64,000 bases of DNA from Anniella stebbinsi (GCA_029215795.1 JARDYH010000001.1:405471154-405535153), one strand, 5' to 3'; shown: positions 1-11,195, counted from the first letter of the stretch. Notes: a model not told the origin generated them from the sequence alone. Program-made: numbers and translations.

Positions 1-85
1 TATTTTGAGAGAGGGAGAAAAATGTCTCCCCATCCACATTCTCCACACCAGGCATCATTTTGTACATCTCTATCCTGTGCCTTCA
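1..85 (-). mobile_element. 3' ORF fragment of a CR1/L3-like LINE
   Basis: Read on the minus strand, this edge fragment encodes the C-terminal LINE motif seen elsewhere in the window (MYKMMPGVENVDGETFFSL). The same family recurs at 9590-9900, 20790-21490, 28456-28600, 43253-43948, 49490-49765, 56452-56780 and 59965-60300. It runs off the left edge. It is a dead fragment with no catalytic part. Confidence 0.7.
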
Positions 86-330
86 TTTGTTGGGGGAAGC
101 AGGGAAGGAGGGTGTCTCTTTGGGTTGGGGAACAGAGTTGCTGAGGCCTTATACTGGGTCAAACCATTGCTCCATACAGCCCGATCATGTTGGCCTTGAC
201 TGGCAGAAGCCTTCCAGGGCTGGGCGCTTCCTAGCTCATCTGCTGGAGATGCTAGGGTTTGCGCTATGGAGCCAAAGCAGATACTCCTACCTTTGAAGCC
301 ATGCATCTCATGGAAAGCATAATTCCTTAG

Positions 331-402
331 ACCAGCCTTTCCCAACATGATGCCCTCTAGATGTGGGAGCATGGGAGTTGTAGTCAGCACATCTGGAGGG
401 TA
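331..402. repeat. Single arm of a hairpin MITE
   Basis: The segment contains GCCTTTCCCAACATGATGCC, CCTCTAGATGTG and GGGAGTTGTAGTC. These match the arms of the intact hairpin at 63500-63623. A shortened CATCTGGAGGGTACCAG at its right edge is what remains of the second arm. This is a decayed copy of a short inverted-repeat element that is abundant in squamate DNA. Confidence 0.5.
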
Positions 403-1150
403 CCAGTTTGAGGAAGAGATTGCCTTAGACCAAGTTTTCTGTGAAACCGGGCTTGATTTCCAGGGGAAAATGGACAAACTCTCTCTCATCCCTGGCTTCT
501 CTGAGTCTCCACTGCTCTTCCAACACTTGTGCTCAGAGGAAAACTCTTCGAAAGAAATATTTCAAATTCACAGGCCTGTTTTTCACCAACTATTGTTTGC
601 CTGAACAAGAGACATTTATTAAGATTAATGCCAGGAAAAATCTGATTCTTCTTTTCTCTGATTTCCCCGAGGTCCGCCTTGCACTTCCCAGTGTATTGAT
701 GGAACACAGGGCCCGGAGGAAACTCACCGTTTCTCATATAATAGATATGTTTCATATATAATGTACTAGCTAAGGGCCCATCAGTGTGACGGGCAGTGAG
801 TGGTGCTGAGCGTCCCTCCTCAGGCCTCCGAGTTCCTCTCTTCCAGCATTTAAGCCAATTTATGCACCCATCTTAAACCTAAAGTACTTAGAAGGAAATC
901 ATTCTCTTTTACAATCTGCTCCTGGACTTCTGGCAAATCTTTCTGGCCTCCTTTGAGTCCTGTTGTTCTGTCTTATTTTGGCCAGGAGGTCAACTGCTTG
1001 GACCTTGCATCCAGCCCTCAATGTCATGGACACTCCAGCTGCCATTGGCTTAGCTGCTTTGATGTCATAGTGGGCCCAGGTTGCTTGAGCACTGAAGGTG
1101 GAGTGCAGGGATGGGGAAATGTTAGAAAATGAAACCCAAGCTCTAAGAGC
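403..1150. other. No recognisable feature
   Basis: Unique-looking sequence. Open frames here are short and show no family resemblance. No RNA gene, hairpin or tandem array was seen. Confidence 0.6.
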
Positions 1151-1159
1151 ATCTTGGGT

Positions 1160-1640
1160 GAGATTAAGTTGCTGATCTACAGCATTATTTATTTATTTTA
1201 TTTTAAATAGTTACAGCCCTCTTGGGCTTTTGAATGCCACCTAAGGTGGCCATGTGTTCTACATCACCAAGGAGAGAATCCCCCTGTCTTTGAAGGCATC
1301 CTCTGTGGGAAGCTATTTCCAGTCCATGTCTGATGTAAAGACAAAGATGAGAGAACTCTAAGAAGGGAGAGCCAGCCAGGGCTGTGAAGTTGCCCATCCA
1401 CAGAGAGCACCTGGACACCACACGGAGCATCAGGCACACAGGCCACCTGGTCATGGTGGCACACATTGCATTTCCATTTAAATTATAGCCATCATCTCTA
1501 CATCGATACACATAAATTAAAGTCTCCACAGTTTGATTTTTATGGATCACTGCCCTCTTTTGCCCTCTTTTTGGGTGATGTATATCCTCTTTTTTGGCAA
1601 GGCAGAAATGCCCACTCTAATGTCACCTTCTGAGGTTGGG
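1160..1640. repeat. Probable degenerate dispersed repeat
   Basis: The block opens with TTATTTATTTATTTTATTTT. Near its end it carries a pyrimidine-rich motif, CCTCTTTTTGGGTGATGTAT followed by CCTCTTTTTTGGC (about 1564-1600). A closely similar pair occurs at about 8713-8760, so at least that portion is dispersed. The family is not recognised. Confidence 0.3.
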
Positions 1641-2236
1641 ATATTCCCATTCAGACAGGAGACAAGAACAAAATGCATCAAAAGACTGCCTGTTACACAT
1701 ATAATACTAGCAAGTCAGGGGGGGGGGATAGACTGGGACAGGACTTTCTCCTCCCTGTACAGTGTAGCAAGTACTTGGGAGCATACAGCCCCCCTCCTCC
1801 CCCCTTGACTGAAGTGGGAAAGTCCAGCAATGGTTACATCACATAGGGCTTCTACATTGCTCATTTAGCTTTGGTGGCCATCAATACAGAAGGATAGATT
1901 TGGAAGGCAGCCCAAAGAGTTTGTGGGGAAGACCCAGTGGAGATGAGGCTTTGGAGGAGCAGTTGTCCATCTGAGGATCCGGAGCTGTGAGTTGCTTGGC
2001 CCAGGGCAGGTACAGATTACATTGCAGGGGTAGCAGTTACTAATGTGGCTCCAAAAAAAGCTTAGAGATGACCAGAAAACAAAAATGGACACATATAGGA
2101 AGTGGAAGGAAGGCCAGGCTACAAAAGAATACAAACAAGTAGCACAGAAGTGTCGGGATGGTATCAGGAAGGCTAAAGCTGAGAAGGAGCTGAGACTAGA
2201 GATGCTAAAAGCAACACAAAAGCTTTCTTCAGATAC

Positions 2237-2638
2237 GTGAATAGAAAAAGACAGAGGAAAGAAATGGTGGTTCAACTGCTTCATGAGGATGGCAAATTGA
2301 TAACAGATGACAAAGAAAAGGCCGAAGTGCTCAATTTCTACTTTGGCTCAGTCTTCTCTCAAAAGTGGGTCTATGACCCCCCTGGAAAAAGTGAAGTACA
2401 AGCTGAAGGGGCAGGATTGCAGTTTGAGATTGATAAACAAATGGTCAAGGAACACCTCATTTCTTTGAACGAGTTCAAATCTTTAGGGCCCGACAAATTG
2501 CATCCTAGAGTAATAAAGGAGCTGGCAGAAGAACTCTTAGAACCACTCTCTATTATCTTTGCGAAATCATGGAAGACGGATGAAGAGCCCGACGACTGGA
2601 GGAGGGCTAAAGTTGTCCCTATCTTCAAAAAAGGTTAG
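2237..2638 (+). pseudogene. CR1 reverse transcriptase N-terminal part, broken
   Basis: The frame encodes the pre-palm region (motifs EVLNFYFGSVFSQK and LGPDKLHPRVIKELAEEL) that leads into the polymerase domain of CR1 ORF2. It ends at a TAG created at the TTAGGG-bearing deletion junction (about 2634-2640). Copy C continues here through the conserved NYRPVSLTS box, which is absent in copy A. The methionine is only a chance first codon, because the native ORF2 begins far upstream. Confidence 0.8.
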
Positions 2639-2646
2639 GGTTATAA
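2631..2646. other. Deletion junction with telomere-like patch
   Basis: Where copy C has about 70 bp encoding the RT box NYRPVSL, copy A has only AAGGTTAGGGTTATAAAG. TTAGGG is the vertebrate telomere hexamer. The extra bases are not explained by either flank of the CR1 sequence. Confidence 0.5.
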
Positions 2647-2702
2647 AGAAATCAATCTGTGAACATCTTGAAAACAATGCAGTGATTTAGAAGCCAGCAT
2701 GG

Positions 2703-2912
2703 GTTAGGGTAAGGGTCAGACTACCTCCAGCACTCTTAAAATGTTGTGTATGCCTTCTCACCTTATAAACATAAAAAGGGGGGGCAGTAAATAATTTGCA
2801 CGCATGGGCAGAACTAGGCATGGCTGCTAGTGCATGGCGGCCTCCTGCAAGGTCAGATGTGGCAGGGATCTCTCCATGCAAAGATTCCCCCTAAAAAGAA
2901 AAAAGGAAAGTC
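2703..2912. repeat. 210-bp insertion of unknown origin in CR1 copy A
   Basis: Copy A follows copy C up to GCCAGCATGG and resumes at AAGGACAAATCC. Between them lie about 210 bp that are absent from C and begin GTTAGGGTAAGGGTCAG. No terminal inverted repeat or duplicated target is evident, and a few CR1 bases were lost at the site. It looks like repair filler rather than a transposon. Confidence 0.55.
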
Positions 2913-2969
2913 AAGGACAAATCCTGTCAGACTAATCTGATCTCATTCTTTGATTGGGTAAACTCCCTT

Positions 2970-3125
2970 GTGGACTGTGGGAATGCTGTGGACATAATAT
3001 ATCTTGACTTCAGCATAGCTTTTGACAAAGCATCACATGACATTCTGATCAGCAAACTAGCTAAAAGTGGGCTAGATGGAACAGCTGTTAGGTGGATCTA
3101 CAGTTGGCTACAAAATCCGACTCAA
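2970..3125 (+). pseudogene. CR1 RT palm fragment (motif A)
   Basis: Encodes DIIYLDFSIAFDKASHDIL, the RT motif A region with the conserved aspartates, corresponding to VYLDFSKAFDKVPHDIL in copy C. It is separated from both neighbouring frames by the 210-bp insertion upstream and the MITE downstream. Confidence 0.8.
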
Positions 3126-3127
3126 AG

Positions 3128-3352
3128 GTTGAATTCAGACAACACGATAGTCAATGGTGGGGTAATAATCAACTTTACAGTTGTTCATCTAGGGGGTACT
3201 CCCCACACAACATGGTAATAAATAATCAACTGTGGCGTGGATTAGGATCAGCGCTGAGTTGACTATGGCAGCAGTCGGATGACACAATAGTCAATACAAC
3301 TGACAATTGTCCCCCCCCCTCCCAGTTGCTTATTGTGTCATCTGAATTCAGC
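3128..3352. mobile_element. MITE inserted in CR1 copy A (short form)
   Basis: A 225-bp insertion sits between CAAAG at 3123-3127 and CAAAG at 3353-3357, consistent with a 5-bp target duplication. The ends are inverted: GAATTCAGACAACACGATAG on the left and the complement of TATTGTGTCATCTGAATTC on the right. The same element occupies the same codon position in CR1 copy C (12149-12687) in a longer form. It interrupts the RT between motif A and the PQGSV box. The superfamily is not determined. Confidence 0.7.
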
Positions 3353-3353
3353 C

Positions 3354-4265
3354 AAAGAGTGCTTATCAATGGTATCTTCTTAAGCTGGGGGAAAGTAACG
3401 AGCGGGGTACTGCAGGGCTCAGTCCTGGGCCCAATGCTCTTCAACTTTTTCATTAATGACTTGGATGAGGAGGTGCAGGGTATGGTTATCAGATTTGCAG
3501 ATTACACAAAATTGGGTGGGATCACTAATACCCTGGAAGACAGAAACAAACTCCAAAGTGATCTTGATAGGCTGGAGTGCTGGGCTGAAAACAACAGAAC
3601 GAAATTGAATAGGGGTAAATGCAAAGTTCTCGAACTAGGAAAAAGAAACCAAAGGCACAGTTACAAGATGGGGGATACTTGGTTCAGCAATATTACAAGC
3701 AAGAAAGATCTTGCAATTGTTGTAGATCACGAGCTGAATATGGGCCAACAGTGTGATGTGGCTGCAAAAAAAGCAAATGCTATTTTGGGCTGCATTAATA
3801 AAAGTATAGCTTCCAAACTGCATGAGTAAGTGGTTCCCCACCATTCGGCACTGGTTAGGCTCCATCTTGAGTATTGCGTCTAGTTCTGGGCACCACACGT
3901 CAAGAAGGATGCAGACAAGCTGGAGCGTGTTCAGAGGAGGGTAATGAGGATGATCAGGGGTCTGGAAACAAAGCCCTATGAGGAGAGACTGAAAGAACTG
4001 GGCATGTTTAGCCTGGAGAAGAGAAGACAGAGGGGAGACATGACAGCACTCTTCAAATGCTTGAAAGGTTGTCACACAGAGGAGGGCCAGGATCTCTTCT
4101 CAATCATCCCAGAGTGCAGGACACGGAATAATGGGCTCAAGTTACAGGAAGTCAGATTCCATCTGGACATCAGGAAAAACTTCCTGACTGTTAGAGTAGC
4201 ACGACAATGGAACCCATGACCTAGGGAGGTGGTGGGCTCTCCCACATTAGAGGCATTCAAGAGGC
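3354..4265 (+). pseudogene. CR1 RT C-terminal half, mutated catalytic box
   Basis: Encodes the region from VLINGIFLSWGKVTSG through LQGSVLGPMLFNFFINDL, FADY and the thumb/C-terminal domain ending near LDIRKNFLTVRVARQWNP. The second catalytic aspartate is Tyr and the proline of PQGSV is Leu. A frame break occurs near 3829, where a stop replaces VLVPL of copies C and D, after which the reading frame continues in a different phase to 4219. Confidence 0.8.
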
Positions 4266-4375
4266 AGCTGGACAGCTATCTGCCATGGATGCTTTAGGAT
4301 GGATTCCTGCATTGAGCAGGGGGTTGGACTCGATGGCCTTCTGGGTCACTTCCACTATTCTATGATTCTATGATG

Positions 4376-5149
4376 TAACTTAGTCCAAAGTGGGCAAGAG
4401 ATCAAGCCCAGGAAGGAGCAATCAAATGGGCTAAGGCAGGAAGGGTCATCTAAGGCAGGTGTGTGTGCATGTGTGTGTGAACTTCTAAAATGCAACCGTA
4501 AGGGGAAAGGAGCAGGGGCCTAGCCAGGCAAAGTCTTCTTGTATGAGAGGAGTGGCTCAGACTGAGTAGTCCACTTTGAAGGCAGGGTGTTGCAGAGTCA
4601 GTGGGGGAGGGAGGGGGAGGCTGGTACTGCAGCCAGTGTGGCTCCTGTGAAGCACAGAGCTCCATCTGCCAGGCTTTGTGGCCGGACGAGGTGCACTGGG
4701 GACCAGGGAGGCCTTGGAACTGGGTCGGAGACCCAGGCAGGAAGGGCTGCCCATATCCTCCACTGAGCAACCCACCCCTTTCCCGGCCACATTGTTGGGG
4801 CAGCTGCCACCCGACGCAAGGGCCCCTGTGGCGCAAACACCTTTGCGCTCACTCAAGTGAGAGAGAACCTGGGTAATGGTGAGGAGGCCAGCCTGGCCTC
4901 TGGTCCTTGGCGAGATGTCCTTAAGTTGAGAAAATATTGGCGTCAATCAGATGCGGATGAATGTTATACAATTGGGAGGGGTAGGACGGAGGCACCGTGG
5001 CGGGTGCCTTGGAGTTGGCTGCCTGGAGTGCCGGCGCTTGGAACGTGCCACCGACAGGCGGCTGGTGGGGAGCCAAAGCATCCCTCGAGTGCCAGTGCTC
5101 CAGATGCCAATGGGCCGGCTGCCTTGATGGGCAAGGAAAGCGCTCAGGG
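4376..5149. other. Unique GC-moderate sequence, no gene supported
   Basis: It contains a short TG run (about 4460-4482). Several overlapping open frames occur on both strands, with low-complexity Gly/Pro/Ser composition and no recognisable domain, so none is called. Confidence 0.5.
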
Positions 5150-5440
5150 TGTGTGCATCTCTTCTCACCATCTCAGCTCCACACGGAGCCACTTGTTTTT
5201 CAACAAACAAAGCTCCGGCACGAAAGGCAGAGGCGCACGGCCACAATTTGTCTCTTTTATTGCATTTGGGAAGAAAGGCGCTTCTGTACGACTCTGGCTC
5301 CGGCACAATCAATGAATTCCCACTCTGTTATTTTGTTTATGATTAAGCTCTTGAGCGTGATGTTCCTTGCCATGCCCTGGGCCACATGTTTTTTTGTTTT
5401 AAGATGAAACCATTAAAAGAGGAGGCGGGTGCGATGCACG
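5150..5440. promoter_or_regulatory. Candidate conserved non-coding element
   Basis: Non-repetitive sequence with clustered homeodomain/forkhead-like words: CTTTTATTGCATTT (5253), CACAATCAATGAATTCC (5304) and TTATTTTGTTTATGATTAA (5328). It lacks the wear and CpG decay typical of old repeats and contains no coding signal. This resembles vertebrate developmental enhancers. The call rests on composition only. Confidence 0.3.
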
Positions 5441-5529
5441 GCGTATGTTGTGGAGCTGTGGGATGCTGCTTTGCCAGGCAGTGTTGAGCACCACTCAGCA
5501 CTGGTGGGGAACAGCCGGACTGGATAGAG

Positions 5530-6120
5530 ACTTAAACATTGCCTTGGTTCTTAATCACTTTGGAGGTTCTGAATAACTTGTTTAACGGTTGCCAAATATT
5601 CTGCAAAGTAGCTTTGTGACAGTCTGCGATAATGATCCACCACACACAATTCCCTGGTCTACACAGGAAGTAGAATGATGTGGTAGAGGTCTGAACAGAT
5701 GGAGTGGACTGTAGCAGTTTGGATTGCAGATGGAAAGGATGCGTGTATAATTTTTCAGTGTTCTCATGTGTAAAAATGAAAACTACATGCAAGAAGGAAA
5801 TGAGGACATCAGCTCGAGCTCAGTTCTCTTTCTTTTTTAATGCTGGGGAACATTTACCACCTGTCCTGTCAGGACACTACCGTCTCATTCTGCTGCATGC
5901 CTAGATCCATCTTTCCTTTTGGGCCATGCAGGCAGGTCTGAAATGAAGAGCCTAAAACTCCACATCTTGAGGAGACTAACGGTCCACGTGCTTCTGGACG
6001 AGTCACGTCCCGTTCGTAAAGTCTCCAAGATTTCAGCTGACAAAGCAACCAAGAATACTGGAGTGACATCCAATAATTCTCCATTTTCCTGCTCTGGTTT
6101 TCCGTTATCACCGTCTGAGC
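5530..6120. promoter_or_regulatory. Candidate conserved non-coding block
   Basis: Unique sequence with words such as TTCTTAATCACTTTGGAG and GCGATAATGATCC in the first part. The second part (5960-6100) contains the E-box CACGTG (5988) and GAGTCACGTC. No repeat family or exon is visible. Regulatory function is a guess from texture. Confidence 0.22.
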
Positions 6121-6129
6121 GATTCTCCT

Positions 6130-6838
6130 GGGTATGGAGGTGGTGGTGGCGGGGGAAAGCAGATTAAAAAATGATCATATTAGCTTCCCACACTCCTCCC
6201 CCGCTCCTTCCGAGTGCCATCCCAGCACCCAGCAAAAGAAAAAGAAAAGAAAAAGTACCAGGGTGGATGAATGCTGACAGCTCCATATGAAGAACTATGG
6301 AGGTCCTGCTCACAAGGAGGCTACAGACTGACACCGAATATTAAACACCAGGGATTGTTGCAAAGACATCTCCCAGTTTTTGCCAGACGTTTCTGGGATG
6401 GAAATTCATTTTGTCAAGAACGCGGGCTACTGAAGGACGTCTTCCATTCGCCAGTTAAGATCAGCCTCTTCTGAGAACTGAGTCTGTATGTTCAGTGTGG
6501 AAGATGCAAACGGAGATGTTTACTTCTCTGCCTCCCTCTTGCTCACCCCCTGCAGGAGGGAGGCGATGAATAGTTACCATGAATAAGGAAATTCTGCCTC
6601 TACATCTGGCATTTTATCCCCTGCTAACTTACAGGTCCCCCCCCCCCCGAAACGTGTGTGTGTGTGTGTATGTGTGTGCACCTGCAACAGAGGATAAGGT
6701 TTCATGCATCTGATGAAGTGAAGTTCTTCAATGCCTCTTAATGGGGTGTTACCTGTGATGGAGACACTTGTTTGGGGATACATTTGGAGACTCTGGCTCT
6801 CTGGCCCTGGGATTCCCAATAAGGACCAACTGCCTTGA
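6130..6838. other. Unique sequence with poly-C/TG tract
   Basis: There is an A/G-rich run at about 6235-6255. A poly-C run at about 6638-6647 and a (TG)n array at about 6655-6678 are simple repeats. Nothing else is recognised. Confidence 0.5.
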
Positions 6839-7421
6839 GATGTAGCTGCAAAAAAAGGCAACTACTTTGGGATGCATTAATAGAAGTATAGCTTCCAAAT
6901 CACACAAGGTACTGGTTCCCCTCTATTCAGCACTGGTTAGGCTTCATCTTGAGTATTGCATCCAATTCTGAGCACCGCACTCCAAAAAAGATGCAGACAA
7001 GCTGGAGCGTGTTCAGAGGAGGGCAATGAGGATGATTAGGGGTCTGGAAACAAAGCCCTATGAGGAAAGACTGAAAGAACTGGGCGTGTTTAGCCTGGAG
7101 AAGAGAAGACAGAGGGGAGACATGATAGTACTCTTCAAATGCTTGAAAGGCTGTCACACAGAAGAGGGCCAGGCTCTCTTCTCGATCATCCCAGAATGCA
7201 GGACAAGGAATAATAGGCTCAAGTTACAGGAAGCCAGATTCTGACTGGACATCATGAAAAACTTCCTGACTGTTAGAGCCATGTGACACTGGAACCAATG
7301 ACCTAGGGAGGCATTGAAGATGCAGCTGGACAACCATCTGTCAGGGATGTTTTAAGGAGGATTCCTGCATTGAGCAGGGGTTGGCCTTATAAGCCCCTTC
7401 CAACTCTACTATTTTATGATC
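6839..7421 (+). mobile_element. CR1 LINE copy B, 3' end only
   Basis: Starts at GATGTAGCTGCAAAAAAAGG, which corresponds to the Ala-Ala-Lys-Lys segment in the RT C-terminal region of copies C and D, and ends at CCAACTCTACTATTTTATGA. It encodes the same C-terminal peptide (MRMIRGLETKPYEERLKELG) but has a premature TGA after the LQEARF motif. It is 5'-truncated, as expected for CR1 retrotransposition, and inactive. Confidence 0.9.
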
Positions 7422-8650
7422 AGCCCAACCCATTGGGATGCTGAATTCTGTAGCGCCAGTTCAGCAAACTAGCATCAGTGTAGAACCAGAGGAGAGATGC
7501 TGCTAACCTCTTTCTTTCTTCTTTTCTGTTCTAACCTGATTTTCTGACTTCTCTTTGTGGGTACGTTTCAGTGCCGGCTCCAGGTTTTGGAGCCCCCTTG
7601 GGCCATGCATCCTCAACAGCCCCCCTCCTTCAGTGGGTCTACCTTCTCACTGCTATTGTCACCAGCTGACCTTGCTCCTCCCTGTCATGGCTACCATTGC
7701 AAGTTCACTCATACCGATGTGCCTAGATGCTCATCTAAAGAGATCAGCGGTTACTGGTGAGGTTAGAGTAACTATTCCTCCTCCCATGAAGGAGGTACAA
7801 TCTACATTGGGGCAGCGTAAGAAGTTTGTGGTAAAACCCAGATAAGGTATTTGTATTTGGGCCGAAAAGTCAGGACGATGGAGCATCCTGGGATCCATGA
7901 CAGAGTATCTTAACCCATGTGCACAGTGCCTTCCAGGACACAGTATCCCCAACCTCTGCAGTGAAGGAGAATGGCTTCCAGCGAGAAAACTTCCTCTCAT
8001 GGTTCAAAAATGAACCCTGCTCCCCACTCTCTTCAAGTCCCATGATTTCTTTTCAGCTCCAAGCAACTCCACAATGAATGGTTTCAATAAATGCAATGTG
8101 GGCATTCATAGTAATTTCGCCAAGAGAGGCTTTTTGAAGGCACTCTTAATGTGAGAGCCTGGGAAAGTCTCAGACCCAAGAAGCCACGACTTTAAAATCA
8201 CCTCTGGCTGAGCAACGGCAAGGGAGGAGGCGCCCTCCCTCTCCTGGCCTGTTGGTTTGCTGCCCATTTTCCAGAGGGATTGGTCACACTCAAGACATCC
8301 CTGGCCAAGTCTCTAGCAGTAAATGCAGTGGGAAAAGGCCCACAATTGCTGGGGAACAGCTGGTGCATAATTGAAGAACTAGTCCAAAATGTTCCACGCG
8401 TTTCATAGCATTATTTCTCAGTGAGCCATTGGGTGGAATCCTGCTTGGGCATTCCCCGTATATCTGCACAAACAGAAGTCCCAGAGCAGGCTTCCCAAAT
8501 CTGGGATCCCCCAAATGTGTCAGACTACAGCATCTATCGCCCCCATCCAGCAGTTTGTTTTTCTATAATGAATGCAGGAAAGGCCATGGCTTTGCCAAAT
8601 GTTCTCAAAAAATAATTTTGAGAGTGATTTATTAAGGGTGAAGCCACTCT
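7422..8650. other. No supported feature
   Basis: Mostly unique sequence. At 8485-8550, GGCTTCCCAAATCTGGGATC and CCCAAATGTGTCAGACTACA faintly resemble the hairpin MITE of 63500-63623. Open frames are short and lack homology. Confidence 0.4.
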
Positions 8651-8699
8651 TCAGTCAAAGCTCTCAAAGCCACTTACAGGATCAGAGCAGGTGTGTGTA

Positions 8700-8770
8700 C
8701 CTGTGAATAGGTCTCCTCTTTTGTCCTCTGTCTGGGTGGCAAATTTCCTCTTTTTTGGCCACTTGCAAGC
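8700..8770. repeat. Dispersed pyrimidine-rich motif shared with ~1560
   Basis: CTCCTCTTTTGTCCTCTGTC, followed by GGGTGGCAAATTTCCTCTTTTTTGG in two parts, repeats the pattern at 1555-1605. It is probably a fragment of an unidentified dispersed repeat. Confidence 0.35.
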
Positions 8771-8930
8771 AGCCACACTACCCACGGTCCCTTCCTTTCC
8801 CAGAGTTTCCATGCAAAGAGGCACATGACACCAGCACACCAGCCAGACCTCTGAGGATGAGGATGAGGGACTGATTTTACTCCATCTCCCCTTCAATGTA
8901 ACCATCAAACAGGATATAACTGAAGCTCCC

Positions 8931-9565
8931 ACCTAAATGGAGGGAAAGGAGGGGACTTGAGAGAAGATCCTGGCCAGGCATCCCGCGACTTTGCCACCAC
9001 CACAAAATGGCCCCTGTCTTCTATTCCTGCCAGCAGCCACATCTGTTCAGGGGCAATGGGTCACAAAGCCAGCTTTAGTGCAGGGGCAGGTGAAGCCAGT
9101 CTTAAAATGTATAGATAAACATGATTTACATTGCCCAATGGAAAGAGCTGTTATTATGCTTCTATATATCTCGTTACAGCCATCTCCTTGAAAGGAAAAT
9201 AATACCTCATCAGATACTGGTTGCTCACTGCTCAATAGCATAGGAGAGAAAAGAACGGTCCCCTTTTCTCTCTGTCTCCAGTCCTGGCAGTTCCCCCTTT
9301 TAACCAAATCTTCTGCCAATGGTAGCATTTTTAATCTGTGAAAAGGAGGGCTGTGCTCTTTGCCCAGAATCATCTTATCTCTTCTTTGCTAACTTGTGCT
9401 TAAATCTTCTTGGCACCTTATTATATCCCCTTCGTTAAAAGTCCTTTACTTGAAAAGGGAGCCCTTGCAGGCCAGAGGCAAAGTGAAAGGAGTAACCTTC
9501 CTTTCCAAGAGATTAATTGTCACCGTTTCTCCCCTAAATCCTTTAGAACAGAACAGTGACGAACC
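8931..9565. other. No recognisable feature
   Basis: Unique-looking AT-moderate sequence. No coding, RNA or tandem-repeat signal was seen. Confidence 0.5.
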
Positions 9566-9589
9566 TCTTTGAAGGCATCTCCAGGTACC

Positions 9590-9905
9590 TGTTTCACTCA
9601 GAGCATGCCAGAGTGCATGGGGAAGGCGGTCTTACATGGCCACCAATTCGGATGGCTTGAAAAGGACATTGGACAAATGCACGGAAGAGGAGAAGGCTAT
9701 CAGTGGCTACTAGCCCTTATGCTACCTATACAACTGCTGGGGAACATGGGCAGGAGGGTGCTGTTGCACTCAGGTCCTGCTCTTGGAATTCCCAGGGGCA
9801 GCTGGTTGGCCACTGTGTGAGCAGTGTGCTGGTCTACATGGACTCTGGGCCTGATCCAGCAGGGCTCTGCCTATGTGTGCCAATGGTTGACAATTTATAC
9901 CCCAG
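9590..9905 (+). mobile_element. CR1/L3-like LINE 3' end
   Basis: Contains the segment GATGGCTTGAAAAGGACATT, then GAGGAGAAGGCTATCAGTGG, AACATGGGCAGGAGGGTGCT and GGGCCTGATCCAGCAGGGCT. These are the plus-strand equivalents of the fragments at 43253 and 56452. It encodes only the last residues of the ORF and the 3' UTR, and is heavily mutated. Confidence 0.75.
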
Positions 9906-10214
9906 CACAGAGTAAATTCTCTTTGCCCATTTGGGAGTCAAGCAATCACCTTTTTTGGGGGGGGGGTTCACCTTAATTTCCTAAATGATGTTAGAAAGGG
10001 GATGAAAGAGACCCACAGATTCTTTTTCTATAGTTCAAATGTATCATATCGTCAGTGAGTAATGGGACCATGGGCTACGCTACTTGGAAGATGGACAGCT
10101 GGCAAGGGACGGGTTGCACCTCACAAGGGCTGTGAAGAATGTGTTCAGCCACAGCATGAAGACCCTCCGTAGGAGGGTGTTAAACTGAATCCTACGGAGG
10201 CGGGAGATGTAAAC

Positions 10215-11153
10215 TTTGAGGCAACAATGGATGAAGGCTTATGAACCATAACAGAGAGAACAGCTCCAATAGTGCCCCAAAACAGTCTTCACAACAATGT
10301 AGGAAAGAAGCCAGGCTACAAAGCACATGGCCTTCGATGTCTATATACTAATGCCCAGAGTATGGGAAACAAACAGAATAAACTTGAACTCTTAATACAT
10401 AAAGGCAAATACGACTTGATAGGTATAACTGAAACTTGGTGGGATGACTCCCATGACTGGAATATAGTAATTGGACATAATTTGCTTAAAAAGAACAGAA
10501 GAAATAGAAAGGGAGGCGGAGTCGCACTATAAGTTAAAAATACTTATCCCTGCACAGAAATACAAGAGGATGAGCCTGGGAGCCCCATCGAGAGCATCTG
10601 GATTAAAAGAAATGGGGAAAGGAATAAAAGGAGCAGGATAGTCGGAGTCTACTACCGACCACCCAATCAAGGAGAAGATGAGGATGAAACTTTTGAAAAG
10701 CAAATTTCCAGTGTTTCAAGGAAATCCGATGTAGTAGTAACGGGGGACTTCAATTAACCCGATATCTGTTGGGAGACAATTTCTGCCAAAAGTGGCCCCT
10801 CCAAGAAATTCCTGACATGTGTGGCTGATAACTTTCTCCTACAGAAAGTAGAGGAAAGAATTAGAGGAACTGCTATCCTTGACTTGATACTGACCAATCG
10901 GGATGACTTAGTGGATAAAGTGGCATTTACAGGAACTCTGGAGGAAAGTGACCACGTCATACTTGAGTTCTTGATTTTAAAGGAAGCAAAAGCTGAGTGT
11001 AGCCATTCGCGTACTCTGGATTTCAGGAAAGCCAATTTTAATAAACTCAGAACTATGATAAGTAAGGTCTCATGGCAAGTGACCCTAATGAGAAAAGACG
11101 TCCAAGATGGGTGGGAGTATTTAAAAAAGGAAATTCTAAAGGCACAAGTATAA
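10215..11153 (+). pseudogene. CR1 ORF2 endonuclease domain, broken
   Basis: The apurinic-like endonuclease domain is recognisable: LRCLYTNAQSMGNKQNKLEL near the start, then DLIGITETWWDDSHDW (with the catalytic Glu of the ITETW motif), the NRRNRKGGGVAL loop, and late motifs around LDLILTNRDDLVDKV and ESDHVIL (the DH pair of the active site). A TAA at 10530-10532 replaces a Tyr codon that is intact in copy D. Further breaks follow near 10755 (TAA in GDFN*P). In-frame continuation ends at 11153. Confidence 0.85.
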
Positions 11154-11195
11154 ACAATTCCAACAAGGAAAAAAGATAGAAGACAACAGAAGAAA

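Larger units (their letters stand above)
2041..4375 (+). mobile_element. CR1 LINE copy A, 5'-truncated and rearranged
   Basis: Alignment by eye to copies C and D shows that homology starts just before ATGTGGCTCC at 2043, inside the linker between endonuclease and reverse transcriptase. It ends in the CR1 tail ATTCTATGATTCTATGA. Relative to copy C, about 70 bp are missing at 2634, 210 bp of foreign DNA lie at 2703-2912, and a MITE lies at 3128-3352. The catalytic box reads FADY instead of FADD and the PQGSV box reads LQGSV, so the copy is dead by point mutation as well. CR1 elements move by target-primed reverse transcription and typically show this 5' truncation. Confidence 0.9.
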
